This document shows positions 49,334 to 61,034 of a stretch of 64,000 nucleotides of DNA, piece by piece (position 1 is the first letter of the stretch; every line of letters begins with the position of its first letter). The stretch covers positions 1,116,001 through 1,180,000 of the forward strand of contig JAUEDM010000005.1 of the NCBI GenBank assembly GCA_033439685.1. The letters are read 5' to 3'. The DNA comes from Apodospora peruviana. Lineage: Eukaryota > Ascomycota > Sordariomycetes > Sordariales > Lasiosphaeriaceae. The translations under genes and the position numbers were made by a program. The notes under the pieces were generated by a model. That model was not told the origin of the DNA. It saw only the letters and a list, made by a program, of their open reading frames with translations, and did not search any database.

Positions 49334-51032
49334 AGCATCAAAGATGACGAACGAGACTTGGACACGGAGCAGGATCAGGAAGACTAAAGCACCACCCCTC
49401 TCTACGGATTAACTGGTTCTTCTCTTCTTCGACATATCGCCGATTTCGAGCATTGGATGTCCAGACGACTGTTCATAATGATAGGGGGGTGGTATGGGTG
49501 GCCAGATGAGTTTGGTTGCGGGTACTCTGGCATCTTCCTTGGTAAGAGTTCGTCTCGGACACGGACTCTGGTGTTACGTTTGGAGAGCATCGTTTCTTAT
49601 GGAAATATTTTGCTAGGGGTTCACATGGCTTGCTATGAAGGCGGCATGAAGGGAGACTCTTACGTGCAGGGCGAATCTTTGGACTTTTCTTTTCTTTTTC
49701 ACTCTGCAGAACACATGCTCCCCAGCATTCAGATTGGATTTTAAAGGGAAGGTTCATATGGCTGGTTATATTTGCAGCATCGAAGGGGCGTTGATTCTGA
49801 GGAAGTGTTTCGGATTTTCATTCGCTTTTCTCTTTTTTCTTGCACTCGAAAGATAAATGCCCCCTCAGACTTTCAGATTGGCTTCGGATACGGTGGGTTC
49901 TACATGACTGGCTTTCGTTCACGGCTTGAAAAAGGATATCTACGCTCAGGAAAAAGTTTCTTCTCATCTTTGCAGTTAACAGGACAGATACCCTCTCTGC
50001 CCATCTTTCTAGGTCGTTAGATGACCTTCTGATAGGGGGTTTCAGGAATCGAACTTATCATTTGCTATTGACGTGACTCCATGTTGACGAAATCGGTGAA
50101 ATAACAATATCAATATGTACAGGTGATAATAAGCCGAGGGCGGTTAACTCTGCAAGGCCTGGCCTGAGTAAGAAAACAATCATGTGTTTGATACATCAAC
50201 CTGGTATATACCTGACTGACTCAACCCGGGGCAACATCTTCTTCTGAGTCGGCCCGCGGATGCACAAGCGACTTTTGAGATACATTTCTTGCACGAAAGG
50301 GTTGACTGAAACTCTACTGTAGGGCACAAGCATGGGCTTGCCTGTTCACAAAGTCAACCCGAATTTATACTTAGCTTAACACTTCGATATCTTCAGAACT
50401 AAGGGTGAAATTCCCGATCATACTCGCTCTCTCAATATTGATTTTCAACTCTGCTTCAACTAACTTGCTAATTAACTAATACTGGGGTATTATGTATGCA
50501 TCCCGTCCCTGTGGGAACGACTTGTCTTCTATCCATACACGCTTTCAACAATTATAAACAGTGACAACTAATCTATACACATATATACTTCCGCTTGCCA
50601 TGTTGGCCATCTCTTGCTCTTTGCAACCGGCAAGGAGCAAACCTCGAGCGATTAATCCATAAGCAAAATGCTCTGCTCTGCTCTTCTCTGCTTCACTTTA
50701 TTATGCTATGCTCTTCCTCGCAAACAAGCTTGGGGAGAAGGGGGTCCCAGCTTCGCTGGCACATGCTCAACTCAATACTCAGCACCAACCCAATCCAACA
50801 CCGCACATACAACCTCGACAGCAAATATACCCCCGCGAGCCAGCAACCCCAGGAACGACTCAATCATGACCACGCACAACCACACCGCCGCAAAAGCGGC
50901 ACTGCTCAGCCTCGTCACGGCCCGCAGCGCCCTCAGGACCGGATGATCCCCCGGAAACTCGGCCAATATATCCCTCATACCAATCACACCACGCTTGTTA
51001 CTCGGGGAAGAAGCCGGTCCAACAACAGATAG
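49334..51032. other. Intergenic
   Basis: No supportable gene. The left part follows the GTPase remnant; the right part is downstream of the minus-strand NOT4 tail and probably includes its 3' UTR. Confidence 0.5.
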
Positions 51033-54000
51033 TCAATGCCCGCCACCTCCAACACTAGGCACAGCCACAGCAGTCGCAGCAGCCGCACCACTACTCATCG
51101 TTAGTAGCTTCTTATTCTTTTTAATAAGCTGGTTGAGCGTCTTCTCGAGCTTCTCCGCTTCCTTCCTCGCGACCGCAAGCGCCTGTTCCGCGTCCTCGAG
51201 CGTCATGAGCGGGACGTTGCCGAACGGACCTGGCGCACCACCACCGCTGTTACTACTACTGCTAGTAGCTCCTCCTCCGCCGCCCTTAGAAGTACTAGCA
51301 GCAGCCAGCGCATGCACGCTGGCACTGGTGCTGAACGATAACTCGTCCACCACGGACGACGGGAGTAGCGATGCCGTCGACGATATTCCTGGGCTCCCTG
51401 CCGACGACATGTCGAGGTACGAGTGCGCAGCGGCGGCGTCGGCAAACGCGCTGCCGACAGGACCGGGATAACTAAGTTCCGGCGCGGCAGCATCATTATC
51501 ATCATCACCGGCGCCGCCGACCATGTCATGATGATGCGAAGAAGCCGAAGGCTGATCTAACAACGACGACGATGCACCGCCAGCGTGACCACCACCACCA
51601 CCATAAAACCACGGCGCAAGCGAGCCAAGGTTGGCAGCCGCAGCCGCAGCAGCATTTGTGCCGCCACTCCTGATATTATCAGGCCCCCACGCGGACATGG
51701 CCTTGGGAAAGCTCATGTCCCTGGCATTCAGATTCAGCCGCGGCAGCACGTACTGGTTGATGTACGTGATTGCCTCCTCGCGCTGGATCTTGTTGACCGG
51801 GTCCGTAGGGAACGCACCGGGCGCCTGTGGGAAATACCCCGGCGGCCCGTTGGGCACGGCTCGACCTTTGACCAAACTAAAGCCGCCGCCGGTCTCGTGG
51901 CGAGAGCAGACGAACGCGGCCGGGCTCAGCGCCGTCTCCGCGATCTCGTCCTGCAGCTGCAGAAAGCGGTCTTCCTCCTCGGGGAACAGATTCTTGACGC
52001 AATCGCCGTTGGGCGTGAGCAGGATCCGGGTGCCGTCGACCACCTTGCGGACCGGCTTGCCGGCCAGGAGCGTGGCCTGGTCCTCGGCCGAGACGATGGC
52101 CCTGGCGGGTGCCATGGAGTTGTTCTTGACGTTGGCTGGGTTGTTGCTGTCTACGACGCGTTGTAGCTTGTCGGACTGCAGGCCTGCTGGTTTGAAGAAC
52201 GGGAGGCTGTCGATGTTATCGGGTACCAGCCCCGCCTGCTGCAGCTCCTGAAGTATGGATGCTGGTGGGGGTATGTATCTGGGAGTCGAGCTGGAGAGGG
52301 ATTCGGGAGTATCGAGCCGTCTACTTTCGGCCCTCATGTCGTGTAACCTGGAAGTGCGGTGGTCTTCTGTGAGAGAAGTGGTCTCATTTGCAGTCGACCG
52401 GTATGTTGAAGACTCTTCCTTGACTTCTTTGATTTCTTTGGCAGGTGCAGGTGCAGCCTGTGGTGCTGGGGTTTCCGGCCGGCTGGCTGTAGGGGTGGCG
52501 ATGAGACTCTCAGACCTCTCCTTTTCTTTTCCCTTGTCTTTCTCCTTTTCCTTCTCATTCTCCTTCTGGGTCTCCTTCTGGGTCTCCTTCTGGTTGTCCT
52601 TCTCCTTCTCCTTCTTCTGCTTCTTCTTCCGGCCTATGATGGGCGCAATTTCGACCTCGGGCTCCGCCGCTTTGACCGGCTGTGCGGCAATACTTTCCGT
52701 GTCCTTTTTCAGCGCCTCCTTACGTTGCTTGCGTTGTTGGCTTTTCGTGGTGGTTCGTACCGGTGCAGACCCGACCTTTGAAGGCGGCGGCGAGTTGGTC
52801 CGTGAAGCAGAGATGGACGCCGAAATGATGGATGCGCTGTCCGAAATCATCTCACTGGCGGGTGTCTCTGGCCGGATCGCGGCTGCAACCGCCGATCGCA
52901 CCGAGGCTGTAGCTGACACAGGGGCGCCAGCTGTAGCAGGTGTCATTGGTGTCTCTCCCTTCGGCGTTGACACTACTCTCAGCGTCTTTGGGGCAACCCG
53001 AGCGAGAGGAGAGGAGACAGACGCAGAGGTCGCTGAAGGAGTCGGCAAAGCTGGGAAAGCCGAGTCTCTATCTGGAGCTGATTTGTCCGCTGTCGAGGAC
53101 AACTCACTACTTCTAGCTTGAGCAGCCTTAGTGGCCGCCGCAATGTTAAGAATACCAGGCACAGGCCGCTTCTCGTTGGCACGCGAGTCAGGCTTAGGGG
53201 TGTTGGTCCGTGGAGGTTGGGAGGTAGCCTTCTCCTTGTCCGTCGTTTTCTCAGCGTTCTTCTTGCTTCCCCCAGCAGCAGATGCTTTTGACGCAGCCTT
53301 GGCTGGAACCGCTGGTAAAACGGCGGGTGTAACCGCGGCTGGAGGTATTTTGGATGGTGTGTTAAGGGCGGGGAAGTCTTCATCCTGCAAGATCTTTTGC
53401 GACTTCGCCTTCGCAATATCCTTGGAGAGCCCGCTTTCCGCCGCCAACGCTTTGATGTTCTTCTTAGCGTCCGATCCCGATGCCCCGATCGTCTTCTTTA
53501 GGGGACTCGAGGCTGATGCGGCCACCGGCTTGATAGGTAATATGGGCAACGCTACAGGGGGCGTTTGACGACCGGCAATCAGTCCATGCAAAGATGAATG
53601 AGAGATGGCTGGCGAGGCATGGCTGTGTGGCAACCCGAGGCCCGGAGGGACGGATGGTGTGACCGAGCGGCCAAATGATTCGAAGTCGCCTGGCGGTTGG
53701 CGAATGCCTGCACTGATGGGCTCATCAGATACTAGGGCGTCTACGCTTGTCGTTACCTCCTCGAGGGAGAGCAGGTCAATCTCATCTACAGAAAGAATAT
53801 TAGCGTCTTAGCAGTATGAGATTAGGAAGTGTGCAGAATGGTGCTTATGCCAGGGCCACTTGGTGTACAAAAAAGGGAATAATATGACAAGCAGTAACGC
53901 GGATATATACATGGGGGTTCGGTCACGTCGAGACTACCATCATCGTCTTCCACGCGATTGGGATAAATGAATCGCCTCTAACAGCGGTAAAATGCTTTAT

Positions 54001-54099
54001 TTTGACCAGTGATGCCACCCCCGCCCAGACTGTACGAGAACTGGGGCTCAAGTTAACGTACATGGAGAGAAACCTTGAAGGAAGACGATGAGAGCTTGC
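51033..54099 (-). CDS. Predicted C-terminal extension of NOT4
   Basis: Three exons read in one phase: 54074..54099 (26 nt, GKLSSSSFK), 53911..53977 (RRFIYPNRVEDDDGSLDVTEPP) and 51033..53785 (YEIDLLSLEEVTTSVDALV to the end). Introns are 53978..54073 and 53786..53910. The microexon accepts a phase-1 donor, which fits CAAG|GTGGGT at 54497 inside the last NOT4 exon. Joined that way, the protein would be 1718 residues. The roughly 940-residue tail is Ala/Ser/Pro-rich. It has a Lys/Glu repeat region, a conserved-looking stretch (KNLFPEEEDRFLQLQDEIAE, AAFVCSRHETGGGFSLVKG, EEAITYINQYVLPRLNLN) and a C-terminal coiled coil (ARKEAEKLEKTLNQLIKKNK). My recollection is that long filamentous-fungal NOT4 proteins carry such a tail. 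Alternatively it is a separate gene whose first exons I have not identified. No catalytic domain is visible. Confidence 0.6.
52547..52620. repeat. 12-bp coding repeat, Lys/Glu-rich
   Basis: Imperfect tandem CTTCTGGGTCTC units within the NOT4-tail exon. On the minus strand they encode repeated KETQ and KEKE blocks. In-frame length change is possible without breaking the protein. Confidence 0.75.
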
Positions 54100-54440
54100 C
54101 TGACGTGACCGATATCCCAGCGGTGCAATGCCCTAAAGTGCCAAGTGAATAGAAGCGAGAGTGGAGGACCGTTGCTCTCCCCAGAGTGTTTTTTCTTCCT
54201 CAAAAAAATGCAAATGACGCCAACACAAGGTGGTTCCCCGTTGGGACCAGTGCTTGTCATGCTCGGAAAACTCGACGTGCAAATTCCTGCATCGCTCATG
54301 AAAATCCCATCCCGCTTGTGCCACGACGCCGTCGTCAAATAAAAGAAAAACAATAAAAACGCACAACAAAATGTTCTCCACAGCCAAAGACGGAAAAAAA
54401 AAAAGAACCATTGCGAAGAGGTAGTGGTTGCAAAGGCATT

Positions 54441-57056
54441 TTACCATCCGCGATAACCTTGAGCATTGTACATCATGCTAGGATTGTTGTACCCACCTTG
54501 CGCCTGACCACCATACAGTCCCTGTCCGATTCCGGCATTGCTCTGTTGCTGCAGGTGCTGCTGGGACTGCTGCATTCTCAAGATACTCGGGTCCGCAAGA
54601 TCTACTAAGCCACCTCCCCCAAAGGAGGAAGTGTTAGCGTGTCTGTGCTTCTTCCCCTTCTTCTTCTGCTTTGAACCGTACTCTTGGGATGCTCCATTGG
54701 GCTGCGAACCGTAGAGCGATGCCAGGAGATTCGAGGCAGGAGCTGGGGTAGAGGAGGTGGAAGGTGGGTACTGATTAGGATATGAAGGAAACATAGACTC
54801 ACGCTTTCCCGCATCATGGCCCTGGTTACCAGCAGCTCGAGGCTGTCGATTAAGTAACTGAAGAATCTCGTTCGGCTCTTTTGATCCTCCGCCGAACGCG
54901 GCGCCAAACCCGTGTTGTCCGAAGATATTTGGCGGTGTCCCAGTTTTTTGAAGACCAGGCGGCGGTCCCGCCATGGTCGAGGAGGCGTAGTACTGACCGC
55001 TAGGCTGATTGTGGAACGTCGATGGCATCATGGAGGATTGCTGAGCCATGATCCTGGGGTTCGCCTTGACCGATGTAGACGATGCCGTGTCCCTGCTGTC
55101 ATTTGCAAAACTGAAGCGTGAACCCTGTCGGTTGTGCCCTTGTCCCTGGAAGAGGTTCGCCTGTGCGGATATACCGGGAGGAGGGATGTGATCAACAAAG
55201 GCGCCCTGAGGACGCATGAAAGCAGGCTGTTGAGGTGTCACTGTACGACTTCCAATGGAGCCAAGAGTAGCAGTGGCTTGTCCAAAGCCAGTGCCAAGGG
55301 CAGGCCCGAAAAGCGCGTCATTGGCTCGATGGATAGGCGGTTGTGAAGGTCGGCGAAGAAGATCAAAGGCATGACCATCGCGGCCTTGGCTTTGATCTTC
55401 GGGCTCCCCGCCAAGCGCGAGACTGCCACTACTCTCAGGCTCTCCCTCAGAAGGTTCTCTAAGCTCAAGGGGCTCGTCCTGCTCCTCGGTCAGGCCGGCG
55501 TCTTCGTCATCGCGCAGCCCTCGTCGCTTCTCCCATCCTCTGGAGTCGAAAAGAGGGAAAAAGCCTGCATCGCCTCCCTGAGAATCTCCGACTTTGGGCC
55601 AAGCAAGAGTGCAGCCATTAAGAGACTTGAGCAACGACGTAAGTGCGTCCTGGGGAATGCGTTTGGCTTTCTCAATCTTCGTTCTCGACTCGGTAGTAGT
55701 CGAGGGGCCGGCAACGGCCTCCTCTTGGGCGAACTCCTCGATAGCTTCATGAGCAGACTCAGCAGTGACTGGGAGAGCGTTGGAGATGGCGGGACTCGGA
55801 GCCGCGCCGCTGGTGGCGTGACTTCCTCGTCGGCTACGGACCTGCGGATTGCGTGCCCAGTTTGCTGACGAAGGGAGAGCTGAGCCATCGCCATTCTCCG
55901 ACTCATCCTTACTCGAGCTCCGAACCATCGGCTGTGCGGCGGCTGGAGCAGGTGATGGGTGAGTCTGTTGCCGTGAAGCTGATCGGGATGCGCCACCACT
56001 GCGGACAGATTGCTGAGCGCTAACATTCGATGAGGAAGGGTCCTGACGTGTGTACTGCGAGTTGATACTGTTCATCGAGGACAGATCTTGCCGAGTATAA
56101 CTATCTTCCTCGTCGCCCAGCTCATGCAAAAACATGCACTGCCTGTTGGTGCACGGTTCGTGCCTCAACCAAGCTGAACAGTATTTGGTCGTTCCCAACT
56201 GGGCCCTAAGCACGCGATCGCCATTCTGGGAGCCATTGACTGCCTGGATACATTTTGCTGCATCCTCCTTCTTCTCGAACGTCACATAAATGCCGAGGGA
56301 TTGGTTCTGGCCGTCGGAGCTCTTGCGATTGCTAATCGAGATCTTCTGAATATTGCCATACTGTCCGAAAAACTCGGGTTTGCGGAGCGTTTTAAGCAGT
56401 TCATCCTCACGGACCGTGGGGGTCAAACCGGTCACATAAACCAGATTTTTCTGGACGACCCTAACGCCCACCAGGTTCTTGCGATTTTCTTTCTCGGCTT
56501 CGCGTTTCTGAACCTCTTTCTGGCGCTGGTCGGCGGCGCGTTTCTTTTGGTTCTTTTGGATGTTGGCTCTGAACTCGGCGTATCTATCAATTGTCAGCAT
56601 CAGTCAAACAGTGACGACGCAAGCGCTGGGGGCGTGGCTCACTCCTCCGCCGTCACGACTTTCCATTGTATGGTCTTTTCATCGTAAGGTCTTCGGCAGG
56701 CGGGACAGAGGCTGTTCATGTTTTGTCTAATGTTGTTGAAGCAAAACTGACATATCTAGACAGGTAGGCGGTCAGTATACTGAAGCAAGGGTGTCGACTC
56801 AGGGGTTGGGCGATGTACCTGGTATCCACAAGGACACGGTCGGAAGTTCCGATCCGACAGGTCGAATTCCTCGATGCATAGCGGGCTAGAGGGCACAGTT
56901 AGTGGTTGACTTTTGCGATCGCGATGCTCAGAGATGAAGGTCCAAGCCCCGAGATGGAGATGCACAGAATGGCTCCATGACAGGGTGAAGCTTGGTGAAG
57001 GGCGCAGCGTACCAGACTTCCTCCTCGTCGTCAATGTATGTGTCTTGCGGAGCCAT
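54441..57056 (-). CDS. not4: NOT4, CCR4-NOT E3 ubiquitin ligase
   Basis: Model: complement(join(54441..56583, 56643..56755, 56819..56885, 57013..57056)), 788 residues in this form. All introns have GT..AG ends and keep phase. The N-terminal C4C4 RING uses C15, C18, C32, C34, C39, C42, C54 and C57, the same spacing as human CNOT4. A basic coiled region (residues 76-112) precedes an RRM (about 121-206, NLVYVTGL...SLGIYVTFEK). A CCCH finger follows (C210, C219, C224, H228). The rest is low-complexity, Gln/Gly/Ser-rich, ending in GYRGW. NOT4 is the ubiquitin-ligase subunit of the CCR4-NOT complex, acting in mRNA turnover, ribosome-stall quality control and transcription. A donor inside the last exon may splice to downstream exons to give a much longer protein. 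It shares an 800-bp divergent promoter region with the complex I gene. Confidence 0.92.
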
Positions 57057-57860
57057 GGCTGCGAGCAGTCAAAGGTGATGCGCAATAGGAATCGAGACTA
57101 TCGGTAGGTGCACGGGAGGAAACGGTGTCGTGGTGTCGCTGGTCGTGTAGGAGGGTTGACAGCGGAGCGCGACAGGACAGCAACGTGGTTTTTTTAGAAG
57201 GTTGATATTAAATGGCTGCTAAGCGGGCCAAGAGACGTGTCTAATAAAAAAGCAAATAGGACCCGCGAATAACGCCCGAAGGAATTTACAAGTACAGAGT
57301 TGCGTCCGCCGATGGATTTGTCGAGTCCCGGGGAGAAATGATGGAGGTGAGATGGAAAGAAGAATGAGAGGTGCGCCAAAGGCAAAGGCAGAAGAAGGAG
57401 CAGAGCCTTCCAGCAAAAGGTTGTCAGGAGCCGGCTAGTCCTGATTCGTTCTAGCGTTGTCTGGCACGTGTCGCGCCACCGTTGGACTGGAGAGCGGGAG
57501 GTCGAGGAAAGACAGCACCCGCGATGCACCTTATTTAGTGAAAACAACAATTGATATCGTGGCTGGTGCTTGTTTCTAGCTTTATGGGCAGGTTTGTAGA
57601 GTTTAGTTTGTTCCTTCTGTCGAACCGCAGTCACTCGGGGTCCGCCTCCCGGTGAACACCAGATCAGGTGACCTAGCACGTGACTTGAAAGCGAACCAGT
57701 GGCCAATCGCTGGAAGCTTGGAGCTCCGAGTCCCCAGTTGCTTGGTTCTGGTGGAATCTCGATCCGACCTCATTGTTGAAGCAGCCTCCCACCCCCAACT
57801 TCGATCGAGGCCACCGGCTGTTTCTCGATCAATTGGCTTGCCGCCTGCCACCCGCACACA
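57057..57860. promoter_or_regulatory. Divergent promoter region, not4 / nuo-31
   Basis: The 804 bp between the two start codons must hold both promoters and 5' UTRs. No TATA-like element is obvious, as is common for fungal housekeeping genes. The open frames within it are not convincing. Confidence 0.6.
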
Positions 57861-58791
57861 ATGGCCAGCAAGGTCTGCAGAAATAGGGCTCTGGCCTCGG
57901 CTTTCCGGCCTGCCCAGCCGTCAGTCCGGGCCCGGAACGACGCCGTCGTGCGCTGTTTCGCAACCACCGCCCCCCAGAACGTCGCGATCCCCAAGGATGC
58001 CCCCAACCTTCGGCAAGCTCCCCGACCGCCCACCGGCACCTTGACGGCACCTCTGGTGAACCCGGCCGACAAGTACCAGTCCAAGGCTGACAACCTGCAC
58101 AAGTACGGGTCGTGGCTCATGGGATGCCTGCCCAAGTACATTCAGCAGTTCTCGGTCTGGAAGGATGAGTTGACCATCTATATCTGCCCGTCCGGTGTCA
58201 TTCCGGTCTTTTCCTTCCTCAAATGTAGGAACCCGCTCCATATACTCAATGCATGCTCATCATTAATAACACCTCTTCTCAGATAACACCTCCGCCGAGT
58301 TCACCACAGTCAGCGACATCACCGCCGTCGACTTCCCCACCCGCGACCAACGATTTGAGATCGTATACAACCTCCTCAGCGTGCGCCACAATGCTCGAAT
58401 CCGCGTCAAGACCTACGCCGACGAGGTCTCCCCGGTCCCTAGCATCGTCACCCTCTACGACGGCGCCAACTGGTACGAGCGGGAAGTCTACGATCTGTTT
58501 GGCGTCTTCTTCACCGGCCACCCGGACCTGCGCCGTATCATGACCGATTACGGCTTCGAGGGACACCCCCTCCGCAAGGACTTCCCCATGACCGGATACA
58601 CCGAGATTCGGTACGACGAGGAGAAGAAGCGCATCGTTACGGAGCCGCTGGAGCTCACCCAGGCATTCCGCAATTTTGAGGGAGGATCCAGCGCGTGGGA
58701 GCAGATCGGTCCCGGTGTTGACCGGACGCCGGAGACATTCAAGCTACCGACGCCAAAACCGGAGGAGAAGAAGGAGGAACCTAAGAAATAG
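57861..58791 (+). CDS. nuo-31: Complex I 30-kDa subunit (NDUFS3/NuoC)
   Basis: Model: join(57861..58224, 58283..58791), 290 residues. A GTAGGA donor and TTCTCAG acceptor join CTCAAAT to ATAACACC in phase. The N terminus, MASKVCRNRALASAFRPAQP, is Arg/Ala-rich without acidic residues, as expected of a mitochondrial presequence. The NuoC/30-kDa family signature is complete: ANWYEREVYDLFGVFFTGHP, DLRRIMTDYGFEGHPLRKDF. The Lys/Glu/Pro-rich tail (PEEKKEEPKK) is typical of fungal members. The protein is a core subunit of the peripheral arm of NADH:ubiquinone oxidoreductase on the matrix side, assembled with the 49-kDa, PSST and TYKY subunits. The length fits Neurospora's 30.4-kDa subunit. The frame is intact. 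Confidence 0.95.
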
Positions 58792-60044
58792 ACTAAGCTG
58801 CTGCGCGGGCGGTTTTGTAAATATTTTGTGGCCACCAGTGCGGAGATAACATTAGTTCGGTCTCTAAGACTGCGGAACTGAAGCTCTAGACATTATTGTT
58901 TCTCGTTTTGTTGTACTTGAGACTGGGGTTGTGACCTGACGCAGAGTAGAACCACGAGCACCAGATGTGTTATTTATGAGGACCTTCAAGACGGTATCAA
59001 AGTTGTACATGCCGCGAGACATCGTGCGTGAGCTTCTGAAATACACCCGCTCGCTTGGTTCTGAGATAGTCTGGGTCATTAGTATCGTGAGCTTTTGGTT
59101 AGTTCTCACATTTCTCGTTTATGGCCAAGATGGCAATGCAATGAAATGGCAAACTTGCACCCAAATTGCCCAATCATGGGCCAGCCTGACAGCTGTTTCC
59201 TGTGATGGTTGTCGATTACAATATTTCGCTGAAAGGACGCGCGTCTGACCAGGCAACAGCTGAGCCGTGATATTACTCTTGCAAAGGGCTTATCAGATTA
59301 CAGGACTCCTGCCTGACCATCATCACGAACTCTTTATTGCTTTCTGGTTAAATCAGGTTCTGTCTCCTTTGCTCTCTTGCTAAATTTGATATACATCAAT
59401 TCGTGGCTGGCTGGCTGCAGTGTGTAACATGAAATCCTTTATACTACACCATAAACATCCCGCTTCAGTTGAAACGAACTAGGTAGGCAATCAACACCTT
59501 TGAAAGCCCACACCGACACTATGTCCAACCTGTGGATCTCTTGTTTGGTGGACGACTCTCTCGCACATTTTAAGACTGAGGATATGATCAATACTGCCGG
59601 GCTACTCGTTCACGCTCGTTGAGTTCGCCTGTATGTTACGCCCCGACGGTCTTGGCTGTCAACCAAGGTTGAGCATAACTGAGTCAAAACCAGAAAGCGC
59701 TTTCACTAGACATAGGTTTAATGACAAACATGGGGCTTGGATGTTTGAAATATTTATTCTCATTGATTCTCCACCACTCAGGTTATCCCCAAGTTCGCTA
59801 TCCCAATGTACCAAGTTTCACCCAAGACTAAAAGAAATATAAAGAAGATGCTTCTGCAAAAAACCTCTCCCATCCGTCGCAAGCCAATATGCGACTCCCA
59901 GCATGGCTGTGATCCCGAAAAGAAAATATGTTCAGGTATCATGTACAAACAAAAAAATGTGCCCCTTTTTCAGAGGTCAGTCAAGGGAGGCATCCGCCAT
60001 CCCTATCCCTTTCCATCCCTTTCCCTCAAAAAGTTCTCAACTAT
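58792..60044. other. Convergent intergenic region
   Basis: Lies between the 3' ends of the complex I gene (plus) and the dioxygenase gene (minus). Only short chance frames; it presumably holds both 3' UTRs and terminators. Confidence 0.6.
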
Positions 60045-61034
60045 TTACAACTTGCCCTTGTATCCCTTGGGGGCAAGGTTGACGTTGTACTCGAGCTCGA
60101 GCACAGCCTTGTCATCGCCCTCAAGCGGCTTGAAGTTGCAGATAAGATCGGGCTTGACGGCAAACACAGTGTCGGTGGTGAGCCACGGGTCGTCGCTGGG
60201 ATAGAGCTGGGTGGTGCATCCCTGGAACTCGGGGTGGGTGACCATGATGTGGATGTGGGCGGGCCGCATAGGGTGGCGGTCCATGATCTGGAGCAGACCC
60301 CAGGCCGGGCCGTCGGTGGGCAGGCTGTAGGCGGTAGGGTGCAGGCAGTAGAACCAGTACTTGCCGTTCTCGTCGGCGCGGAACTTGCCGCGGAGGTTGT
60401 TGGGGGTCTGGTTGTCGGGGTCCTGGAAGTCGTACTTGCCGTTGGCCGACGCCTGCCAGATGTCGAAGACGGCGTTGGGGATGGGCTTGCCGGTGGTGAT
60501 GTCGCGGATCACACCGTGCATCTTGGTGACGCGGCCGTTGGGGGGCACGCCGTCCTGGATGATGGTGCCGCCGAGCTCACGGAAGGGAGCGTTGGGCGAC
60601 CAGAAGGGGCCCAGGATGGAGGAAGACGTGGGGTCCATCTCGCCATCTGTAACGATCTTGTGGGCGATCTCGTCGACGAGGCTGAAGGCGGAGTTAGCTA
60701 ATCTGGCTGGTCCAAGCTATGCAATGTCTATAAAAACTTACGATTCAAGGCCGAGGATATCAGAGACACGGTGAGCCTCATTCCGGGTCTGCTTGCTGTC
60801 ACCATAGATCTTGCCAACGGCGTTGACAAAGTGCACACCAGCCATCCACTCGTCGATCGTGAGCTCAACCTCGCGAGAAAAGTCATGGAGGTGACGGATC
60901 AAAGCTCCCATAACGAGGCGGTTCCGCGGGGTGGCGTTGGGACCAATGCCATCGATGACGGCCTGTGTGAAGTTGGGGTCAAATCTGTGAGTGGGCTTGG
61001 GGGCCTCGCCGCCGTTGGTACCGTTTGTAGCCAT
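60045..61034 (-). CDS. Intradiol ring-cleavage dioxygenase
   Basis: Model: complement(join(60045..60681, 60742..61034)), 309 residues. The 60-nt intron has GTAAGT, GCTAAC and CAG, and joins DILGLES to LVDEIAHK. Residues about 20-100 match the intradiol dioxygenase N-terminal domain. The catalytic beta-sandwich follows, with PNAVFDIWQA, NGKYDFQ, PTAYSLPTDGP and RHPMRPAHIHIM. By homology to catechol 1,2-dioxygenase the Fe(III) ligands should be Tyr181, Tyr216, His240 and His242. The enzyme splits an ortho-dihydroxylated aromatic ring between the hydroxyls to give a cis,cis-muconate. Sequence alone allows catechol, hydroxyquinol or protocatechuate as substrate. The divergent neighbour is carboxymuconate cyclase, which favours protocatechuate 3,4-dioxygenase (the fungal PrcA type). 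No signal peptide is seen, so it is probably cytosolic. Confidence 0.9.

Noticed and set aside
50035..50065. Minus-strand AGTTCGATTCC resembles the T-loop of a tRNA.
   Set aside because: The flanking bases do not form a T stem, and no acceptor, D or anticodon stems could be placed.
51585..53121. Long plus-strand open frames opposite the NOT4 tail (up to 288 codons).
   Set aside because: They are antisense shadows of a GC-rich, codon-biased coding exon; the minus strand has the longer frame, splice sites and coiled coil.
54776..54807. GTGAGT...TAATCAG on the minus strand inside the last NOT4 exon looks like a 32-nt intron.
   Set aside because: It is shorter than fungal introns, and reading through gives a continuous, composition-consistent NOT4 frame (KRESMFPSYPNQYPPS).
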